Shown piece by piece: positions 58,263 to 64,000 of a stretch of 64,000 nt of DNA. Below the pieces are notes generated by a model. The model worked only from the letters and a program-made list of their open reading frames with translations, had not been told where the DNA came from and made no database searches. Both the position numbers and the translations under genes were made by a program. The stretch is from positions 641,061-705,060 of the forward strand of contig PNMM01000002.1 of the NCBI GenBank assembly GCA_013823625.1. The letters are read 5' to 3'. This stretch comes from Microbacterium sp. (GTDB lineage Bacteria; Actinomycetota; Actinomycetes; Actinomycetales; Microbacteriaceae). Each line of letters begins with the position of its first letter. Within the stretch, counting starts at the first letter, position 1.

Positions 58263-59377
58263 CCCGACGTGGCGCTCGCCCCCCACGTCCCACCCATCAA
58301 GCGATTCACGTCATCAGCCACCTTGCGGTCGCGGTCTGCATCGGTGTGCTGATAGCGCATCGCAGACTGGAGGGAGCGGTGTCTACCGCGCGCCATCACG
58401 TCCTTGATCGGCGCTCCAGAAGCCGCGACCAAGGTCAAGCCAATGTGGCGGATGTCGTGAACATGGAAGTTTTCCAGTCCCGCCTTCGTCGCCGCGCTGC
58501 GCCAAGCCTTCTGGAGGGAGCTTCGCGGCATGCGCGGGCTCACGACACCAGGAAACATCGGAACAGCACCGATGCCGAGCGGCAGGCGATTGATCGCAGC
58601 GACACCAATTTCGAACAGGTATAGCTCTGCGCGCGCACCGGTCTTCGTCTCCGTGGTGTGTCCGAGGTTCGTCACCTGGCGCTCGATCCGAAGTTCGCCC
58701 GTCTTCCGGTTGAAGTCATTCGCGTTCAGCGCCACTACTTCCCCGAGACGAAGGTGTGCGGCGAACATGACCTCCAGCGCTTCGCGGTAGTAGACGCGCT
58801 TCGCACCAGTCGCACTGTTGACAACGACCTCCGCGGGGACATGTTCGAGTACCCGAAGGAAATCTTCTTTGGACCACGAGGGTCGAGGTTCGCCGACACC
58901 TTTGTTGAGGTCGAGCACTTGGCAGGGAGAGCGGCGAACGTACTTCCACTTCACGGCGTACTTCATGGCGCGGCGCAAGAACGCGTAGACGTTGCGCCGG
59001 GTCTCGGTCGGGCGTTGTGCGGCGAACCACTTGTCTACGGCCTCTTCGTCGAACTCCTCCATGCGCAGGTTCCCGAAAGCGGGCAGCAAGTGAACCTTCA
59101 AGTAGGAGCGGTTGTTTGCCAGCTCGCCTTGGGTAGCCGTCAGTTCGCGGTGCGCCATGTACTCGACCATGAAGTCCCGAAAGCGCGTCTTCCCCTTCCG
59201 TCCGTCCCAGTGCTCACCGCGCCGGATGTCTACCTGGATCTCGTCGAGACGTTGCTCCGCCTGACCCTTGGTATCGAAGGTCCCCGCCGATACTTGCTGG
59301 CCAGTCGGCAGCATGTACCGGGCCTGAAACCTCCCGCTCTTCAGCCTCCGAACATTGCCGTTCTTGTTTCTTGTCAT
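58259..59377 (-). CDS. Tyrosine site-specific integrase
   Basis: LRLGEVVAL Arg, HDIRHIGLT, GRHRSLQSAMRYQH catalytic residues. Confidence 0.95.
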   Translation of the reverse strand: MTRNKNGNVRRLKSGRFQARYMLPTGQQVSAGTFDTKGQAEQRLDEIQVDIRRGEHWDGRKGKTRFRDFMVEYMAHRELTATQGELANNRSYLKVHLLPAFGNLRMEEFDEEAVDKWFAAQRPTETRRNVYAFLRRAMKYAVKWKYVRRSPCQVLDLNKGVGEPRPSWSKEDFLRVLEHVPAEVVVNSATGAKRVYYREALEVMFAAHLRLGEVVALNANDFNRKTGELRIERQVTNLGHTTETKTGARAELYLFEIGVAAINRLPLGIGAVPMFPGVVSPRMPRSSLQKAWRSAATKAGLENFHVHDIRHIGLTLVAASGAPIKDVMARGRHRSLQSAMRYQHTDADRDRKVADDVNRLMGGTWGASATSG

Positions 59378-59463
59378 GTCAGACCTCCGCCGTCAATGCC
59401 CACCAGAGGGGTAGGCGTTTTCTGATACGCAGAAGTCGGGCGTTCGACAACGGTGCGCGCCTG

Positions 59464-59475
59464 GTTTCTGGAAAC
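59464..59475. promoter_or_regulatory. GTTTCTGGAAAC dyad (element motif) near the right end
   Basis: Same GTTTC-NN-GAAAC motif as 43832-43843 and 45196-45207. Confidence 0.6.
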
Positions 59476-59598
59476 GACTACAGGCACACCAAGGCACGCG
59501 CGGAACGGACTTCTCCGGCAAGAGACACGGAGTAGAAGAAAAAGGCCGGTCAGGGGGCTGGTTCGACGAGGTCAATTACCTGAGATCGCGGAGTGCAG

Positions 59599-59640
59599 TC
59601 AGCTTGGGAAGCTGAAGTTCTGCCATTGAACTACATCCCC
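59599..59640. repeat. attR: 42-bp direct repeat, orphan 5' half of tRNA-Gly
   Basis: Identical to 43780-43821; no 3' half follows. Confidence 0.95.
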
Positions 59641-59701
59641 AGTTGCACTGCGGCAGTGCTTCGCCAGTGTAGCGAACCGGCCGTCTCGCTAGGCTGACCG
59701 C

Positions 59702-60292
59702 ATGCTTCTGAGCGACCGCGACATCCGTGCCGAACTTTCGTCGGGCCGTATTGGCCTTGATCCGCTTGATCTCGCGATGGTGCAACCCTCGAGTGTCGAC
59801 GTGCGACTCGATTCGCTCTTTCGGCTCTTTGACAATCACAAGTACCCGTTCATTGACCCCGCTGAAGAGCAGCCCGAGCTGACGCGGCTGGTTGAGGCGA
59901 AACCCGACGAGCCGTTCATCTTGCACCCGGGTGAGTTTGTGCTCGGGTCGACCTACGAGCAGGTCAGCTTGCCCGATGATGTGGCCGCGCGCCTCGAAGG
60001 CAAGAGCTCGCTCGGTCGTCTCGGCCTTCTCACGCACTCGACCGCTGGCTTCATCGACCCGGGCTTCACCGGTCACGTCACTCTCGAGCTCAGCAACGTG
60101 GCGACTCTGCCGATCAAGCTGTGGCCGGGCATGAAGATTGGGCAGCTGTGCTTCTTTAGGCTCAGCTCTCCGGCCGAGAACCCGTATGGCACGGGCCAGT
60201 ACTTGAATCGCTACCAGGGCCAGCGCGGCCCAACGGCGTCACGCTCGTGGCTCAACTTTCACCGCACCGAGATCGCGCCGACGGGCGACTAG
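59702..60292 (+). CDS. dcd: dCTP deaminase
   Basis: [39 protein letters not shown]. Confidence 0.95.
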   Translation: MLLSDRDIRAELSSGRIGLDPLDLAMVQPSSVDVRLDSLFRLFDNHKYPFIDPAEEQPELTRLVEAKPDEPFILHPGEFVLGSTYEQVSLPDDVAARLEGKSSLGRLGLLTHSTAGFIDPGFTGHVTLELSNVATLPIKLWPGMKIGQLCFFRLSSPAENPYGTGQYLNRYQGQRGPTASRSWLNFHRTEIAPTGD

Positions 60293-60309
60293 AGCGGGGC
60301 ATCCGTCGG

Positions 60310-60675
60310 TCAGGCGGGCGCGAGGGCGGCGACGCGGGCGATCAGGTCGCGTGAGCTGAAGGGCTTGACGATGTAGTCGTCGACGCCCGCAGCGTATGCA
60401 CGATCAATGTCGTGCTGCTGCGACTTGGCGGTCAGCATCAAGACCTTGGTGCGGCGCTCGGTGTCGGCGGATCGGATGCTCTCACACACGGCGATGCCGT
60501 CAAGCCGGGGCATCATCCAGTCGAGAATGATGACGTCAGGCGCGCGCCTATCAATCGACGCGAGTGCTTGTTCGCCGTCGGTCACGCTGTCAACCTCGTG
60601 ACCAGCGCCGCGCATGCGATTCTCGAGCAAGAGCAGCACATCGGGCTCATCTTCGACGATCAGCACGTGCGCCAT
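60310..60675 (-). CDS. Stand-alone receiver-domain response regulator
   Basis: VLIVEDEPDVL, VIILDWMMPRLDGI, KPFSSRDL. Confidence 0.92.
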   Translation of the reverse strand: MAHVLIVEDEPDVLLLLENRMRGAGHEVDSVTDGEQALASIDRRAPDVIILDWMMPRLDGIAVCESIRSADTERRTKVLMLTAKSQQHDIDRAYAAGVDDYIVKPFSSRDLIARVAALAPA

Positions 60676-60881
60676 GCGACTCCCCGATTCCCTTGATGTG
60701 CGGAAGTCTCTCACGTTCACCCTGGTGAACGGAATCTGTCGTCGCGTCGATTGTGAGTAACCTCATTGCTCAACCACACCCCGATCGCTCGTCGCAAGGC
60801 GCGGCCTTTTGGGCCCGGGCCGCAGTACCATGTGGGGCACGCTGGCGGGCGATGTGCGCGCCACGAGAGCAAGGACACACT

Positions 60882-62573
60882 GTGGATGCTCGGGGCATCG
60901 CTGCACGAATCTATGACCTCCCGACGGCCCGGCGCCGTGCAGTAATCGCGCTCGGGCTCGCCCTCACGGTGGCTGCGTCATGGTGGGCAGTCGTCGATGT
61001 GACACCCGACTTTCCCGTGTCGATTTGGTTTCCTGGCTCAGCCGCCGCGGTCATCACCGTTCTGGTCAGTCGTGGCCGACGCATGGTTGTTGCTGTTCTT
61101 GTGGGTGTCGTGCTGGTGATGGTGGGTGTTGGCGCCGGTCGCCCGATTAATGTGTCGATCGCCTATGGCCTCGCCATTGGGCTTGAAGCGTGGGTCGTGG
61201 CTCGGATGCTCACGCGGGGCCGCCCGCACGCATCGATGCACAATCTCGAGCAGATGGGCTGGTTCTTGATCAGCAGCACCGTCGGGGTGCTCCCGGTGGT
61301 CGTGGTGGCGGGCGCAGGCGCCAGCTTTGTTTCCGGCGTGAACCCAATCCTGGTGGGCGCAGCGCTTCTCGCGTCTCACCTCAGCGCCATTGTCGCGTTG
61401 GTCCCGATCGTTCTTGTGCCCCTCCGTGAGCGATTCACGAAGCCCGTGTGGGAGCCCATCTTTCAATCGGTCACTCTGCTCGGCTTGACCGTCGTGGTGT
61501 TCGGCCCCGCCGCGCCTCTCGCCATCACCTTCTTGCTGCTCACGACTCTCATGTGGGCCGCGGCGCGATTCCCCCCGGTATGGGTGGCCGCACAGACGAT
61601 CGGCCTTGCGACTGCCGCGACGGTGGCCACCTCACTAGGCGTCGGGCCGTTCGCCGTGCTCCTGCAAGACGATCCCCGCGGGTCACTGTTCGCCTTGCAG
61701 CTCTTCTTGCTGACCCACGCGACGGCCGGCCTGTTTGTTGCTGCGCAGAGCGCGGAGTGGCGCACCACCGCGGCTGAGCTTGCCGTTCGGGAGCGCGATG
61801 CCATGCGGGTTGCCGACGAGTTGCGAGAACTGAATCAGCAAAAGGACCACTTCATCGCCTCGGTCAGTCACGAGTTGCGGACTCCCGTGACGAGCATTCT
61901 GGGTTTCTCTGAGCAACTCACCGAACAGGATCAGGCGGATGCTGAGACCGCGCTTGCCGGACGCATCATTTACCGCAATGCCCGCCGTCTGGCCGATGTC
62001 ATTGAAGATGTGCTCGAGCTGAGTCAGCTCACGACCACCGCGAGTGTGCGGCCAGCGACAGAGTTGGATGCGCGGCGGATGCTCATCGATTGTGTCGAAG
62101 ACGCCACGGGTCTGGTGGCGCCGGGGCGCAACGTGAACGTTGAGGTGCAGGCGCCGGAGCATCCGGTGATCATGATCGGGGTCGAGCAAGATCTGACACG
62201 GGTATGCGCGAATCTGCTGTCGAATGCGTTGAAGTTCAGCCCTGTCGGCGGAACCGTGACCGTCGCGCTCATCGACGATGACCCCGACGAACTCGAGCTG
62301 CGCGTGAGTGACGAAGGACCGGGCATTCCTCTTGCCCAACAAGAGGCCGTGTGGGAGCGCTTCTACCGCGTTCAATCACCGCGCCACAGTGAGGTGCCGG
62401 GAACCGGCCTGGGCTTGCCGATCGTTCGCGCGCTCGTGGTGCAGCGCATCGGCGGGTCGATCGAGCTGCACTCAGACGGAGTGCATGGCACCACCATGAT
62501 CGTGCGCGCGCCACGGCACCGCGGCACTCTCGGGCGAACCGGGCAGCCGGGCGCCGAGAACGCGGGCGACTAG
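60882..62573 (+). CDS. Membrane sensor histidine kinase (MASE1-like N-terminus); start uncertain
   Basis: Multiple TM helices; FIASVSHELRTPVTSILGFSEQL H-box; N, G1, G2 boxes. Confidence 0.9.
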   Translation: MDARGIAARIYDLPTARRRAVIALGLALTVAASWWAVVDVTPDFPVSIWFPGSAAAVITVLVSRGRRMVVAVLVGVVLVMVGVGAGRPINVSIAYGLAIGLEAWVVARMLTRGRPHASMHNLEQMGWFLISSTVGVLPVVVVAGAGASFVSGVNPILVGAALLASHLSAIVALVPIVLVPLRERFTKPVWEPIFQSVTLLGLTVVVFGPAAPLAITFLLLTTLMWAAARFPPVWVAAQTIGLATAATVATSLGVGPFAVLLQDDPRGSLFALQLFLLTHATAGLFVAAQSAEWRTTAAELAVRERDAMRVADELRELNQQKDHFIASVSHELRTPVTSILGFSEQLTEQDQADAETALAGRIIYRNARRLADVIEDVLELSQLTTTASVRPATELDARRMLIDCVEDATGLVAPGRNVNVEVQAPEHPVIMIGVEQDLTRVCANLLSNALKFSPVGGTVTVALIDDDPDELELRVSDEGPGIPLAQQEAVWERFYRVQSPRHSEVPGTGLGLPIVRALVVQRIGGSIELHSDGVHGTTMIVRAPRHRGTLGRTGQPGAENAGD

Positions 62574-62596
62574 TTCGTGGGCTACTCGTTCGTGGA

Positions 62597-63139
62597 CTAT
62601 TGCTTCACGGGCGCGTAGTCGCCCTGCCAGGCGGCGAGTTGCCATCCCAGCCAAGGACTGAAGGCAAACGGCGTGGCCTCGACCGCGTCGCGCAGTTCGG
62701 AGGGTTCGACCCAGGCCCACTCGGCGACCTCGTCATCGGCCGGGTTGAGCTCACCGTTGGCCCGCGCCGTGTAGACGGGGCAGATCTCGTTTTCGACGAT
62801 TCCTGAGGCGTCGACGGCGCGATACCGAAAGTCGGGAAGCGCGACGCGCACGTCGGTGAGCGTGAGACCCAGCTCGCGCTCGGCGCGGCGCGTGATGGCC
62901 TGCACGGTGTCTTCTCCTGGTGCCGGATGCCCGCAGAACGAGTTCGTCCAGACTCCGGGCCACGTCTTCTTGCCGAGCGCGCGACGCGTGACGAGCACGC
63001 GACCGGCGTTATCGAACACGTGACACGAGAACGCGAGGTGCAGGGGCGTGTCGGTTGTGTGCACCGTGGCCTTCGGCGCGGTGCCAATGACCGTGCCGTC
63101 GTCGGCGAGGAGCACGACAGTCTCAGGGATTTCGCTCAT
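62597..63139 (-). CDS. idi: Isopentenyl-diphosphate delta-isomerase type 1
   Basis: TWPGVWTNSFCGHPAPGE NUDIX/IDI signature. Confidence 0.94.
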   Translation of the reverse strand: MSEIPETVVLLADDGTVIGTAPKATVHTTDTPLHLAFSCHVFDNAGRVLVTRRALGKKTWPGVWTNSFCGHPAPGEDTVQAITRRAERELGLTLTDVRVALPDFRYRAVDASGIVENEICPVYTARANGELNPADDEVAEWAWVEPSELRDAVEATPFAFSPWLGWQLAAWQGDYAPVKQ

Positions 63140-63160
63140 GGGGCGGGGTAGTCTGCTCAG

Positions 63161-64000
63161 GTGAAGAGGAACGACCTGGAGGCGATCGCAGAGTCGCGAG
63201 CGGCCATGGTCGACGCTGTGCTGGAGCGCTTCTTCAGCCTATCCAAGAAGCGGGCGGCTCCCCTGGGAGACCACTATTTGCACTTGTGGGGCCTGCTTGA
63301 GCGCAACACCCAGGGCGGCAAGCGATTCCGCCCGCGCATGGTCATGGCGGCCTACGCCGGACTCGGGGGCACCGACATGGATGCCGCGGCCTATGTGGGC
63401 GCGTCGTTCGAGTTGCTGCACACCGCGCTCATCGTGCACGACGACGTGATCGATCGCGATTTTGTGCGGCGGGGCATCCCGAACATCTCGGGCGCGTATC
63501 GCGACCACGCGGTTGATCGTGGCGTGAGCGTCGAGATTGCCGAACACCGTGGTGTGTCGGCCGCGGTCATCGCGGGCGACCTCGCGCTCTTCAATGCCTA
63601 CCGCTTGATCGACAAGAGTGGCGTGGGTTCGCCGTTGCGCGAGCGACTGCTCGACGTTCTCGATGAAGCAATGTTCGCGAGCGCCGCAGGCGAGCTTATC
63701 GACGTCGACTTTTCGATCGACCCCGAGATGCCCTTGGTCGATGACATTCTCACGATGGAACGCCTCAAGACCGCGGTCTACTCGTTCGAGACGCCCCTGC
63801 AGGCCGGCGCGATTCTCGCGGGGGCGAGCGAGCAGACGGTCGCGACGCTGGGCGACTTTGGTCGTGACATCGGCATTGCCTATCAAATTGTGGATGACGT
63901 GCTCGGGGTCTTCGGCGAAGAAGAGTCGACCGGCAAGACCACGATCGGTGATCTGCGCGAGGGCAAGCGCACCGTCATGATCGCCTTCGCGTGTTCGACG
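63161..64000 (+). CDS. Polyprenyl synthetase (partial at window end)
   Basis: GGKRFRPRMV, LHTALIVHDDVIDRD, DDVLGVFGEEESTGKT; read from sequence (no stop within window). Confidence 0.9.
   Translation, partial: MKRNDLEAIAESRAAMVDAVLERFFSLSKKRAAPLGDHYLHLWGLLERNTQGGKRFRPRMVMAAYAGLGGTDMDAAAYVGASFELLHTALIVHDDVIDRDFVRRGIPNISGAYRDHAVDRGVSVEIAEHRGVSAAVIAGDLALFNAYRLIDKSGVGSPLRERLLDVLDEAMFASAAGELIDVDFSIDPEMPLVDDILTMERLKTAVYSFETPLQAGAILAGASEQTVATLGDFGRDIGIAYQIVDDVLGVFGEEESTGKTTIGDLREGKRTVMIAFACST

Larger units (their letters stand above)
43780..59640. mobile_element. Integrative element inserted in tRNA-Gly(CCC), with Rep, Int and defence cargo
   Basis: 42-bp perfect direct repeat at the ends, tyrosine integrase at the right end, Rep at the left end. 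Confidence 0.93.

Overview
This is an actinobacterial chromosome segment, most likely Microbacteriaceae-like (judged from gene content and order), that begins at the replication origin. The backbone reads: oriC flank, dnaA(-), rpmH-rnpA-yidD-yidC-jag-rsmG-parA-parB with two parS sites, ddl, a PLP aminotransferase, trxA/trxB, murJ, a DUF6049-like protein, a CCA-adding enzyme, rpsF-ssb-rpsR-rplI, dnaB, purB, an LMW-PTP, hisC, a 2-oxoacid dehydrogenase E1a/E1b/E2 operon, znuACB-fur/zur, a roadblock/GTPase signalling cluster, rpmB-rpmG-rpsN, hup, a CopD/CtaG fusion, a PIF1-like helicase and an alpha/beta hydrolase. After the insertion it continues with dcd, a response regulator, a histidine kinase, idi and the start of a polyprenyl synthase. 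The main accessory feature is a ~15.8 kb integrative element (about 43,822-59,598). It sits in the 5' half of a tRNA-Gly(CCC) gene and is bounded by a 42-bp perfect direct repeat. It carries an HUH rolling-circle Rep, a tyrosine integrase, a serine resolvase, an XRE regulator with twin palindromic operators, a possible TY-Chap protein, and a defence cargo: a MORC-like GHKL ATPase fused to a predicted PD-(D/E)xK nuclease, and a single-polypeptide type ISP-like R-M enzyme overlapping an AAA_13 (RloC/PrrC-like) ATPase gene. Reading the element by eye gave several unlabelled signals: a recurring GTTTC-NN-GAAAC dyad, paired AAGGCACG candidate integrase arm sites, an element-supplied promoter for the host tRNA, and a decayed copy of the TY-Chap C-terminus. 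Functional assignments come from motif and family recognition only; no database search was run.
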